This document shows positions 33,364 to 41,510 of a stretch of DNA of 64,000 nucleotides, piece by piece; positions within the stretch are counted from its first letter, which is position 1; every line of letters starts with the position of its first letter. Both the position numbers and the translations under genes were made by a program. The notes under the pieces are model-generated. The model was not told the origin of the DNA, did not search any database, and was given only the letters and a program-made list of their open reading frames with translations. This DNA comes from JBNARI01 sp049718765 (GTDB taxonomy: Bacteria; Bacillota; Sulfobacillia; DUMF01), in contig JBNARI010000005.1 of the NCBI GenBank assembly GCA_049718765.1, positions 21,234 to 85,233 of the forward strand, written 5' to 3'.

Positions 33364-35637
33364 TCAAGACGCGCGGACTTCTTCTATGCTGTAAACCTCC
33401 AGCGCGTCGCCCTCCTTTATGTCCTGGAACCGGTCAAGGCCCACCCCGCACTCGTACCCTGCAGGCACTTCCTTTACGTCTTCCTTGAACCTCTTAAGCG
33501 AGGCAATTTGCCCATCATATACCACCACGCCGTCCCTTATCACCCGCACGTTCATGTCCTTGATCACTTTACCTTCGGTCACGTAGCAGCCCGCTACAGT
33601 GCCCACCTTGGGCACCCTGAATGTGGCTCTCACCTCTGCCCTGCCGTGGACCACTTCCTGCTTCTTAGGCTTGATCAGGCCCTTCGCGGCGCTCTCGATG
33701 TCGTCGATCAGCTCATATATCACTTTGTAGGTGCGCACTTCTATCCTGTGCTGCTCCGCTGCCTTGGCGGCATTGGCGTCAGGTCTTACGTTAAACCCCA
33801 CAATGATTGCGTGGGAGGCAGCGGCAAGCATCACGTCGTTCTCAGTGATGCCACCAACCGCAGCGTGAATGACGTTCACCTTAACACCATGCACATCTAC
33901 CTTGCTCAGGGCCTGCTTCACCGCTTCTATCGAGCCCTGCACGTCTGCCTTCACAATAACGTTGAGCTCGGTCACTTCGCCTTCCTTGGCCTTATCAACC
34001 AGCTCCTCCAGGCTCACCCTGTGGAATGCAAGGAACTGTTGCTCACGAGCCTTCTTGGCGCGAAGCTCGGCTACTTCCTTGGCCACCTTTTCAGACTCCA
34101 CTACCTGCAGCACGTCCCCTGCCCCTGGCACGCTCGCCAGCCCAATCACTTCCACAGGTACCGAAGGCCCCGCGTGCTTGATGCGCCGTCCCTTGTCGTC
34201 CATCATGGCGCGCACCCTACCGTATGTTGTACCACATACTATGGCATCGCCCACGTTCAGGGTGCCCCCTTGGACCAGCACGGTGGCGACTGGACCTCTG
34301 CCCTTGTCAAGCCTGGCTTCTATGACCACCCCGTGTGCCTTCTTGTCGGGGTTTGCCTTGAGCTCCAACATGTCCGCCACAAGCAATACCATCTCCAAGA
34401 GCTGGTCCAGGTTGGTCCTTTGTCTGGCAGAAACCGGCACACAAATAACGTCACCACCCCAGTCCTCTGGAACTAGCCCAAGCTCTGCAAGTTGGCCCTT
34501 CACCCTGTCAGGTTTGGCAGTGGGCTTATCGATTTTGTTCAACGCCACGATTATAGGTACCTTGGCTGCGCGAGCATGGTTTATTGCCTCAACAGTCTGG
34601 GGCATGACCCCGTCGTCAGCAGCCACTACCAGCACCGCAATATCGGTCACCTTGATCCCCCTTGCCCTCATGGCTGTAAAGGCCTCGTGGCCGGGGGTGT
34701 CAAGGAAAACGATCTTCCTGCCGTTCACCTCAACCGTGGACGCGCCAATGTGCTGGGTAATCCCTCCAGCCTCCTGAGCAGTAACCCTCGTTTGGCGAAT
34801 TGCGTCCAGCAGCGACGTCTTACCGTGATCCACGTGACCCATCACGGTGACAACCGGCGGACGAGGTTTGAGCTTATCAGGAGGATCAGGCGCATTTAGT
34901 TCCTGGCGAAGTTTCTCCTCCAAGCTCAGCTCAGGCTGTTTTTGGACCACCTCGAAGCCCAGCTCTGCAGTAACGACTGCCGCCGTGTCCGCATCCAGGG
35001 TTTGGTTAATGGTTGCCATAACCCCAAGGGACATGAGCTTCTTGATGAGCTGAGTTACTGGAATCCCCGTCTTTTGGGCAAGCTCCTTCACTGTCAGAGA
35101 ACCCTCGATTGTAACGCTCTTCGGCCTTTCCTCGACTGCCGCCTTCTGAGCTTGGAGCGTCTTTGGAACTCCCGCTGGGCGAGCTGGCATCGCAGGCCGG
35201 GTTTGTCGTACAGTTACCTGTTTCTGAGCAGCAGGCATCGGGGCCGCTGCAGCACCACTTCGCACGTTTCCAGGCTTACCTGGCTGGACGCTGATAGTGC
35301 TGCTCCGAGCATCGACTGACCGGCCCCCAGGCTGACCCTTCTTTTGCTGTTGCGCTTGTTGGGAGGCTTGCTGCTGCACGTGTTGTTGAGTCTGCTGCTG
35401 TTGCGCCCCACGTGCCTCAGAGGGTGCAGGGCGCGGCTTAGCCTGTTTTGCTTCCCTCTTTTGTTCTGCCTTCTTTTTGCCTGCCACTGTATCCTTTACC
35501 AGCTGCACGGCTTCCGAGGAGAGGGTGCTCATGTGGTTCTTCACTTGTATCCCTGCATGGGCCAGCACGTGAATTACGGTCTTGGAGCTGATCCCAAGTT
35601 CCCTGGCCAGCTCGTAAACTCTAATCTTGTCAGACAT
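33364..35637 (-). CDS. infB: Translation initiation factor IF-2
   Basis: Starting at ATG 35637 (the frame opens seven codons earlier), 757 residues. N-terminal IF2_N helix domain (KIRVYELARELGISSKTVIH), a Gln/Pro/Ala-rich linker (residues about 60-150, many QQ pairs), a second IF2_N (LTVKELAQKTGIPVTQLIKK), the GTPase with VMGHVDHGKTSLLDAIRQT, DTPGHEAFTAM and NKIDKP, then domains II-IV ending GYECGVGLDRFQDIKEGD. It positions initiator tRNA on the 30S subunit. It overlaps rnpM by 8 bases; no L7Ae-type ylxQ lies between them. Confidence 0.97.
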   Translation of the reverse strand: MSDKIRVYELARELGISSKTVIHVLAHAGIQVKNHMSTLSSEAVQLVKDTVAGKKKAEQKREAKQAKPRPAPSEARGAQQQQTQQHVQQQASQQAQQQKKGQPGGRSVDARSSTISVQPGKPGNVRSGAAAAPMPAAQKQVTVRQTRPAMPARPAGVPKTLQAQKAAVEERPKSVTIEGSLTVKELAQKTGIPVTQLIKKLMSLGVMATINQTLDADTAAVVTAELGFEVVQKQPELSLEEKLRQELNAPDPPDKLKPRPPVVTVMGHVDHGKTSLLDAIRQTRVTAQEAGGITQHIGASTVEVNGRKIVFLDTPGHEAFTAMRARGIKVTDIAVLVVAADDGVMPQTVEAINHARAAKVPIIVALNKIDKPTAKPDRVKGQLAELGLVPEDWGGDVICVPVSARQRTNLDQLLEMVLLVADMLELKANPDKKAHGVVIEARLDKGRGPVATVLVQGGTLNVGDAIVCGTTYGRVRAMMDDKGRRIKHAGPSVPVEVIGLASVPGAGDVLQVVESEKVAKEVAELRAKKAREQQFLAFHRVSLEELVDKAKEGEVTELNVIVKADVQGSIEAVKQALSKVDVHGVKVNVIHAAVGGITENDVMLAAASHAIIVGFNVRPDANAAKAAEQHRIEVRTYKVIYELIDDIESAAKGLIKPKKQEVVHGRAEVRATFRVPKVGTVAGCYVTEGKVIKDMNVRVIRDGVVVYDGQIASLKRFKEDVKEVPAGYECGVGLDRFQDIKEGDALEVYSIEEVRAS

Positions 35638-35926
35638 TTTGGCCACCCCCTTTGGCAACTTCCATTACCCTCGCTTGAAGTTGCTCTACCAAGTCGGGGG
35701 GCATATCTACCTCCAGCGCCTTGGAAAGCCTTGCCGACTTCACTGCTTCCATTAGGCAAGAGCCAGAAGCACAAATGTATGCGCCTCTGCCTGACTTCTT
35801 GCCCGTGGGATCCACCACTACTTGGCCGTCAGGCATCCGAACCACTCGGATGAGTTCCCGTTTGGGCTTCCTTGCCCCACAGCCGACGCAACTTCTAATT
35901 GGCACTTTCCTTTGCTTCACGATCAC
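35630..35926 (-). CDS. rnpM: RNase P modulator RnpM (YlxR, DUF448)
   Basis: 98 residues. VPIRSCVGCGARKPKRELIR and DPTGKKSGRGAYICASGSCL are the two conserved segments of the YlxR family (CVGC and GRGAY). YlxR was reported to bind RNase P RNA and modulate it in Bacillus. It overlaps nusA by four bases and infB by eight. Confidence 0.93.
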   Translation of the reverse strand: MIVKQRKVPIRSCVGCGARKPKRELIRVVRMPDGQVVVDPTGKKSGRGAYICASGSCLMEAVKSARLSKALEVDMPPDLVEQLQARVMEVAKGGGQNV

Positions 35927-36993
35927 ACCTGCTTCCCTAGCCCGGCTTCTTCAGATTCCCTGACCACCTGGCTCTCGCTCCTTATGTCTACCTTCCATCC
36001 CGTGAGCTTAGCGGCAAGCCTTGCGTTTTGCCCTTCCTTGCCTATGGAAAGGGACAGCTGGTTGTCTGGTACCACAACCCGCGCAACGCGTGTGACGGGA
36101 TCGCAGGTAACTGAAATCACCTTCGCGGGGCTCAATGCGTTGGCAATGAACTTTTCAGGCTGTTCATCCCAACGAACCACATCAATCTTTTCTCCCCGCA
36201 GCTCGTTGACTATGTTTTGTATGCGCAGTCCCTTGGGACCAACTACAGCTCCCACTGGGTCAACGTTGGGGTCCCTGGCTCGTACCGCCACTTTCGATCT
36301 GGTTCCAGGTTCCCTCACAATGCCCTTTATTTCCACGATGCCCTCGTGTACTTCTGGCACCTCCAGCTCAAGCAGCCTCTTGAGCAGACCTGGGTGGGTT
36401 CTAGAAATGCTCACCTGAGGGCCCTTTGTTGTGCGCTTCACTTCCAGGATATAAACCTTGATCCTGTCGCCGTGCTCTAATTTCTCTGAAGGGATTTGCT
36501 CGTTGGGCGGCAGCAACGCCTCGAGCCGACCCAAGTCCACAACCACGTTCTTGCTGTCGGCTCTCTGAACAGTCCCAGTGACGATGTCCCCTTCCTTGCT
36601 GGAAAACTCTTCGTAAATCACACCGCGCTCCGCCTCTCTGATCCGCTGGAGCACCACCTGTTTGGCAGTCTGAGCGGCAATCCTGCCGAAGTTACGGGGA
36701 GTGACTTCCGTTTCCACAACGTCTCCCGGCTTGTAAGCAGGGGACATCTTCCTGGCCTCATCCAGGGAAATCTCTGTCCTGGGATCCTTCACCTGCTCCA
36801 CCACTGTGCGTCTGGAGAACACCTTTACTTCTCCCGATTCCCTGTCCATCCTTATGCGCACGTTTTGAGCAGTGCCGAAGTTCCTTTTATAAGCGGAAAT
36901 GAGAGCGGCTTCAATTGCCTGAATCAGCACCTCTTTGTCTATTCCCTTTTCCCGCTCAAGGTCATCTAAAGCTTTTATCAAGTCCTCGCTCAT
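35923..36993 (-). CDS. nusA: Transcription termination/antitermination factor NusA
   Basis: ATG 36993, overlapping the rimP stop, gives 356 residues; the frame opens 21 codons earlier. N-terminal RNAP-binding domain (DLIKALDDLEREKGIDKEVL, LISAYKRNFG), S1 domain (GDIVTGTVQRADSKNVVVDL), KH1 (RTHPGLLKRLLELEVPEVHE, DPVGAVVGPKGLRIQNIVNE) and KH2 (VVPDNQLSLSIGKEGQNARL, AAKLTGWKVDI). This is the short form typical of Bacillota. It regulates pausing, termination and antitermination. Confidence 0.97.
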   Translation of the reverse strand: MSEDLIKALDDLEREKGIDKEVLIQAIEAALISAYKRNFGTAQNVRIRMDRESGEVKVFSRRTVVEQVKDPRTEISLDEARKMSPAYKPGDVVETEVTPRNFGRIAAQTAKQVVLQRIREAERGVIYEEFSSKEGDIVTGTVQRADSKNVVVDLGRLEALLPPNEQIPSEKLEHGDRIKVYILEVKRTTKGPQVSISRTHPGLLKRLLELEVPEVHEGIVEIKGIVREPGTRSKVAVRARDPNVDPVGAVVGPKGLRIQNIVNELRGEKIDVVRWDEQPEKFIANALSPAKVISVTCDPVTRVARVVVPDNQLSLSIGKEGQNARLAAKLTGWKVDIRSESQVVRESEEAGLGKQV

Positions 36994-37493
36994 GGGTGCC
37001 GCCCCTCTTCGAACATTGAAATGTCGTCTATGTCGTCTTTGAGCCTCACAGAACAAACGCCCCTTCGGTCGAAGTGGCGAAGCTCACCGCTGGATTCTTC
37101 CACAATTGAAATGGTGTCAGGGTCACAAGCATCCAGCCGGCCAACGAACTTCTTGGCCCCGTAAAACTCCTTGTAGGTCCTGACCTCTACCCTCCGCCCC
37201 TTAAAAGCGGCGAACTCCCTGTCCCGTTTGAGTTTCCGGTTAAGGCCAGGTGAAGACACTTCCAGGTAATAGGTCTCTTGGATCGGGTCCACCTGGTCAA
37301 GGAGTTGCTCAAGCTGTCTGGACACGAGCTCACAGTCATCCAGGGTAACGCCCCCAGGTTTGTCCAGGGTTACCCGCAGGATTCTCCTCCCGCCCTCTTT
37401 GACCAGCTCTACGTCGACAAGGGTTAGGCAAGCGGCGTCCGCTATGGGTTGCGCCAGCTGGAATACAGTGTCCTCAATCTCGCGAACACCCAT
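36990..37493 (-). CDS. rimP: Ribosome maturation factor RimP
   Basis: 167 residues. CLTLVDVELVKEGGRRILRV, TLDKPGGVTLDDCELVSRQL, YYLEVSSPGLNRKLKRDREF and RVEVRTYKEFYGAKKFVGRL define RimP, with an Sm-like C-terminal domain. It is needed for 30S assembly. It is the first gene of the operon whose promoter lies at 37580-37609. Confidence 0.95.
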   Translation of the reverse strand: MGVREIEDTVFQLAQPIADAACLTLVDVELVKEGGRRILRVTLDKPGGVTLDDCELVSRQLEQLLDQVDPIQETYYLEVSSPGLNRKLKRDREFAAFKGRRVEVRTYKEFYGAKKFVGRLDACDPDTISIVEESSGELRHFDRRGVCSVRLKDDIDDISMFEEGRHP

Positions 37494-37520
37494 AACAATC
37501 CCCTACTTCTTCAAACAAAG

Positions 37521-37539
37521 AGTGGGTGTTAAACCCACT
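37521..37539 (-). promoter_or_regulatory. Hairpin in the rimP leader
   Basis: A perfect 7-bp stem AGTGGGT/ACCCACT with a 5-base loop, followed on the minus strand by CTTTGTTTG, lies between the predicted rimP promoter and the gene. It could attenuate the rimP-nusA operon or terminate readthrough from metF. NusA feedback on its own leader would be a natural hypothesis. Confidence 0.5.
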
Positions 37540-37579
37540 CCCAAATCGACCACAGTTTACCGTTAACCTGCTCAGGCTT

Positions 37580-37609
37580 AGTATACCACCAACTGGCAGG
37601 AACCATCAA
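37580..37609 (-). promoter_or_regulatory. Sigma-A-type promoter of the rimP-nusA-infB operon
   Basis: On the minus strand TTGATG (37604-37609) and TATACT (37580-37585) are 18 bases apart. The site lies between the metF stop and rimP, so the translation operon can be transcribed independently of polC-metH-metF. Confidence 0.6.
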
Positions 37610-37627
37610 GCAACGCTTGGACGCAAT

Positions 37628-38491
37628 CTAGCCCGCCAATTCCAGTACCTTCACCGCTAACAACGGGTCACCAATTGGGAACAAATGGACGCTTCTTCCC
37701 AGGCGACGAATTTGGGATATGAGTTCTGCACCAATCTTCAGTCCCTCGTTGGGCGACCCCTTGAGCATCCGTTCTTCTACCTCTTTGGGAATCACAATTC
37801 CAGGCACTTTGGCCTTCAGGTAATTCATGCTCTTGCTGCTTTTCAATGGGAGCACCCCGTAGAGTACCTTCAAGCCTAAACCTTCGGCTATCCTGTGGAA
37901 CTGTTCCACGACCTCAACGTCGAATACTGGCTGGGTCTGAGCAAACCTGGCACCGGCCTCCACCTTAGCCTTAAGCTTTGCCAGCTCCACGTCAGAGCTC
38001 ACAACTGCGTTGGGATTGACAGCAACCCCAATGAAGAATTGGGTTGGGCAGTCCAGGGGCCTACCGGCATAACACAAACCCTGGTTGAGCTTGCTGGCCA
38101 GCGCAACCAGCCCAGTAGAGTCCACCTCATACACCGGCATGGCACTTGCATGATCTCCCCGTTCTGGCCTATCTCCAGACAGCGCCAGCAGGTTCTTAAC
38201 CCCCAACGCCGCAGCTCCAAGCAGTTCCGCCTGTAGCCCCAACACATTTCGGTCCCTGCAAGTAAGGTGGAACACCGTTTCAACCCCCAGCACCTCCTGA
38301 ACCAGGTGGGCAAGGGCAATCGGGCTCATCCTGAGATTCGCCATAGGGCAATCCGCAACGTTGATCGCATCAACATATCCCTGAAGGCACCTTACTTGCT
38401 CCAGCGTGGGTGTGGGATTCCACCCTCGGGGTGGGTCAACTTCCACAGTGACAGTGAACTTGCCGTTGTTCAGCTTGCACCGAAGGTCCAC
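37628..38491 (-). CDS. metF: Methylenetetrahydrofolate reductase (MetF family)
   Basis: 287 residues, GTG start with GGAGAG upstream. TIM barrel flavoprotein: FTVTVEVDPPRGWNPTPTLE (with the EVDPP active-site Glu), VDAINVADCPMANLRMSPIA, ETVFHLTCRDRNVLGLQAEL, GVKNLLALSGDRPERGD, GARFAQTQPVFDVEVVEQFH and LYGVLPLKSSKSMNYL. It makes 5-methyl-THF for the methionine synthase encoded directly upstream. No MetV partner gene is seen. Confidence 0.92.
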   Translation of the reverse strand: MDLRCKLNNGKFTVTVEVDPPRGWNPTPTLEQVRCLQGYVDAINVADCPMANLRMSPIALAHLVQEVLGVETVFHLTCRDRNVLGLQAELLGAAALGVKNLLALSGDRPERGDHASAMPVYEVDSTGLVALASKLNQGLCYAGRPLDCPTQFFIGVAVNPNAVVSSDVELAKLKAKVEAGARFAQTQPVFDVEVVEQFHRIAEGLGLKVLYGVLPLKSSKSMNYLKAKVPGIVIPKEVEERMLKGSPNEGLKIGAELISQIRRLGRSVHLFPIGDPLLAVKVLELAG

Positions 38492-38496
38492 CGCTC

Positions 38497-40902
38497 TTAC
38501 TCTCCTTCTTCCAGCCCTTGCTTTGAGCCGCCAGTTATTGATAACACCAGTTCAGCCGCTCCTGCAGCGTCTTTGGCGTATCCGTCTGCGCCAATAGATA
38601 CGGCGTATTCTTGGGTGAGCACTCCGCCACCCACGATAACCTTCTTGTTGGGCCAGCGAGCCTTCACAGCTCTGACAGTGCGTTCCATTGCAGGAAGGGT
38701 GGTGGTCATGAGCGAGCTTAGGCCAACCACGTCAGCCGAAGATGCCGCGTCTACAATTGCAGCTATCGGAACGCTTTTCCCTAGATCAACCACCTGGAAG
38801 CCCCTGCTTTCCAGCACCGCGCATACTATGTTCTTGCCCACGTCGTGGATGTCCCCTTCAACTGTGGCCATGGCAACCCTGGCCCTCTTTCGAAGGGACG
38901 TCCCAAGCCTGGGCCTCAGCACTTCAAGACATTTCTTTGCAGCTTCTGCTGCAAGGAGCAGATTCGGAATAAAGAACACCCTCTGCTCAAATAGCCTACC
39001 AGCTTCCTCCATTGCCCTGGTAACGCCACTTTCAAGCACCTCTATCGGGCTCAAGCCGGCTTCAAGCGCTCCCATCACCCACTGCACCGCAGCCTCGCCG
39101 TTCCCGTCCAGCACCGCCTGGCGCAGCCGCCCCATAGGGTCGCTGGCCTCTTGGGAACGGTCGACTGGCGCAGCCATAGCCTTAATGTAGCCCTGGCAGC
39201 CTGGATCTCGAGCCGCCAGTAGTGCCCCCGTCACCAGCGCTTGCTGTATTTCAGGTGAACAGGGGTCAGCAATTGGGGCGTCCAGTCCAGCACTGCATGC
39301 AGCAGTGAGGAATGCCCCGTTGAGCACTGGCCTTGAAGGTAGACCATGGGATATGTTGCTTATTCCTGCACAAGTGAGTAAACCCTGGCGGTGCAATTCC
39401 TTAATACACCCCAGGCACTTCTCTGCCGCAAAGGGATCTGTGGAAAGGGGAGTTACTGCTGGGTCAACCAGCACTAACTGCCGTGGCACCCCAACCCCCT
39501 CAAGTTTGGAGAGCATATCCCGCACCAATGAGAGCCTTCCCTCCACACTGTCGGGAACCCCCTGGGTTGTGCTGGGCAATACCACAACCGCTGCGCCAAA
39601 ACGCTTTGCCAACCTTGCGCCGACGCTGAACAGGGGCTCTTCCAGCCGTAACGAGTTCAGAACTGGCCTCCCTCTGAACTCCTTCAGCCCCGCTTCGAGC
39701 GCTTGGAGGTGCGAAGAGTCTATGAAGCACGGACCATCCCAGACGCCTTGCACAGCGTGAACCAGCGAACGCATCAGGCTAGCGTGGTCCTGCCCTGGAA
39801 TGTCGGCAGCCAAGTCAAGGGCCACAGCTCCACACTTGACTTGCTGCCTTGCCTCGGTCATCACAAGTTCAAACTTTTTTGACACCATGTCTTGCCTGAG
39901 GGCCCGTTTCCTGGCAGGATTTATCCTTTCCCCGACGATCACAGGAGACCCGAGCAGTTCCAACCTGGCAGCCCTGCCTGAACCGCAAATCTGCAGGGCT
40001 TCTCCAGTTGTGGATTGAGCCTGTTCCCTTGCTTCAATGTCCATGCGCTTAGCCAAACTCTCACCCAAACCCCTAATGTGCTCAGGTGTGGAACCGCAAC
40101 ACCCACCGATGAGCGACGCCCCAAACTCCACGAGCTTCGCTGTAGCAGTCCACCACGCTTGTGGGTCTTTCCATTCGTTCTTTCCCGGAACGCCAGCATT
40201 GGGCCGCGCAATCAGCGGTACCCGGCTCATCCTCCTCATCCTAGCAATCACGGCCGCAAGCTGATCAGGACCAGTTGAACAGTTTGCACCCACCGCCAGG
40301 GCGCCAAGGGACTCAAGGGTAATGGCGGCGCACTCGGGGGATACCCCCATGGTGGTGCTCCCACCCTCGAAAGTCATGGTGCAGGCCACTGGCAAGCCCT
40401 CGTCGCGGCATGCCAGCACTGCCGCCTTGGCTTCGAGCAAGTCCGACATGGTCTCCACCAGTACCCCATCGGCGCCTGATTCCGCCAGGGCCCGTGCTTG
40501 CTCTCGGTACGCCTCGTAGGCCGCGTCAAAACAAATTGGTCCCACAGGGCTCATTAGCTGACCCGTTGGGCCCATGGAAGCAAGCACCGTCACATCGGAC
40601 CTGCCTTCTTCCTGGCATGCCCTGCGGGCAAGCTGCACAGCAGCCACGTTAAGGGCCCTTGTTTTCCCCTCATGCCCAGTCAGGGACAGCTTCAAGGGGT
40701 TTGCACCGAACGTGTTGGCAAGCAGCACCTTTGCCCCAGCTCGAAGGTAGAGCCTGTGTACTGTACACACATGCTCAGGCAACTCGAGATTGGCCAGCTC
40801 AACAGGCTCACCTGGGCGCACTAACCCAACTAGCATCGTGCCCATGGCCCCGTCCATCAGCACCGGACGTGAGCGGGAAACTTCAATCACTCGCTCTATC
40901 AC
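38497..40902 (-). CDS. metH: Cobalamin-dependent methionine synthase, catalytic and B12 domains
   Basis: 801 residues in MetH order: homocysteine methyltransferase domain at about 1-290 (RPVLMDGAMGTMLVGL, zinc Cys in VGANCSTGPDQ and LIGGCCGSTPEHIRGL), pterin-binding domain about 315-580 (VIVGERINPARKRALRQDMV, ALDLAADIPGQDHASLMRSL), B12 cap (about 590-670) and cobalamin-binding domain with VEGDIHDVGKNIVCAVLESR (base-off DxHxxG), LSSLMTTTLPAMERTV and GGGVLTQEYAVSIGADGY. The C-terminal activation domain is absent and encoded by the adjacent upstream gene. Methylates homocysteine using 5-methyl-THF. Confidence 0.96.
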   Translation of the reverse strand: MIERVIEVSRSRPVLMDGAMGTMLVGLVRPGEPVELANLELPEHVCTVHRLYLRAGAKVLLANTFGANPLKLSLTGHEGKTRALNVAAVQLARRACQEEGRSDVTVLASMGPTGQLMSPVGPICFDAAYEAYREQARALAESGADGVLVETMSDLLEAKAAVLACRDEGLPVACTMTFEGGSTTMGVSPECAAITLESLGALAVGANCSTGPDQLAAVIARMRRMSRVPLIARPNAGVPGKNEWKDPQAWWTATAKLVEFGASLIGGCCGSTPEHIRGLGESLAKRMDIEAREQAQSTTGEALQICGSGRAARLELLGSPVIVGERINPARKRALRQDMVSKKFELVMTEARQQVKCGAVALDLAADIPGQDHASLMRSLVHAVQGVWDGPCFIDSSHLQALEAGLKEFRGRPVLNSLRLEEPLFSVGARLAKRFGAAVVVLPSTTQGVPDSVEGRLSLVRDMLSKLEGVGVPRQLVLVDPAVTPLSTDPFAAEKCLGCIKELHRQGLLTCAGISNISHGLPSRPVLNGAFLTAACSAGLDAPIADPCSPEIQQALVTGALLAARDPGCQGYIKAMAAPVDRSQEASDPMGRLRQAVLDGNGEAAVQWVMGALEAGLSPIEVLESGVTRAMEEAGRLFEQRVFFIPNLLLAAEAAKKCLEVLRPRLGTSLRKRARVAMATVEGDIHDVGKNIVCAVLESRGFQVVDLGKSVPIAAIVDAASSADVVGLSSLMTTTLPAMERTVRAVKARWPNKKVIVGGGVLTQEYAVSIGADGYAKDAAGAAELVLSITGGSKQGLEEGE

Positions 40903-40904
40903 CG

Positions 40905-41510
40905 CTAATCCCCTCGCTCTGGTTCAGCTGGAAACAGGGGGATGATCCCCAGCACCGATTTGCGTGGCAACAGCAGCCCTTCAGACCTAACCTGTATCCC
41001 CAGCTCCCAACCGTGGGAGTCTTGGAGCAAGACGTGATTTGCCTCAAGGGGCCAGCCCGAATACCCAGGGCTCAACCGGAACTTGGCAATGAGTCCCCTT
41101 TGCCTTGCCTCTCGGCCCACTTCCAGCTGCACGCGGCGCGCCACCGCCTCTGCACCTGCCGAACCCCACGCATCCGTCACTGCAGCAAGGGCATGGCTTT
41201 CGCTCAGGAACAGTTGGGAAATCACCTTGTCCACGTCGGCACCCAAGGTGGCTGAAAAACAGACCAGGTGCACAGCTCCCCGAACGCGCTCCTTGATTTT
41301 TTCGGAGAGCTTGTACCTGACGGGATCCACCTCGCACCAAGAGAAACTCCCAGCAGGGCGCGCAGCTCCTTCCACAAGCGCCAGCCCTTCCCTCAGCAAG
41401 CCCTCAACCGCTTCACTGAGAAGGCTTACGCCCTGCCTGTAACCTAAGTAGCGCAATGCCTCTGACCTGTTCACTTGGATTTCTTGCCACTGCAGCTTCA
41501 GGATCGCCAT
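40905..41510 (-). CDS. Methionine synthase activation-domain protein (stand-alone)
   Basis: 201 residues. It starts with a helical part (NRSEALRYLGYRQGVSLLSE), then KIKERVRGAVHLVCFSATLG, DAWGSAGAEAVARRVQLEVG and FRLSPGYSGWPLEANHVLLQ, matching the reactivation domain of MetH (Met_synt_B12) that binds S-adenosylmethionine; RLSPGYSGWP corresponds to the RPAPGYPA-type SAM loop. It is the missing reactivation unit of the MetH encoded two bases downstream. It overlaps the polC 3' end by 13 bases. Confidence 0.87.
   Translation of the reverse strand: MAILKLQWQEIQVNRSEALRYLGYRQGVSLLSEAVEGLLREGLALVEGAARPAGSFSWCEVDPVRYKLSEKIKERVRGAVHLVCFSATLGADVDKVISQLFLSESHALAAVTDAWGSAGAEAVARRVQLEVGREARQRGLIAKFRLSPGYSGWPLEANHVLLQDSHGWELGIQVRSEGLLLPRKSVLGIIPLFPAEPERGD

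Noticed and set aside
33508..34476. 322-codon open frame on the plus strand.
   Set aside because: Antisense shadow of infB; His/Leu-rich composition typical of reverse-complement reading of a GC-rich gene.
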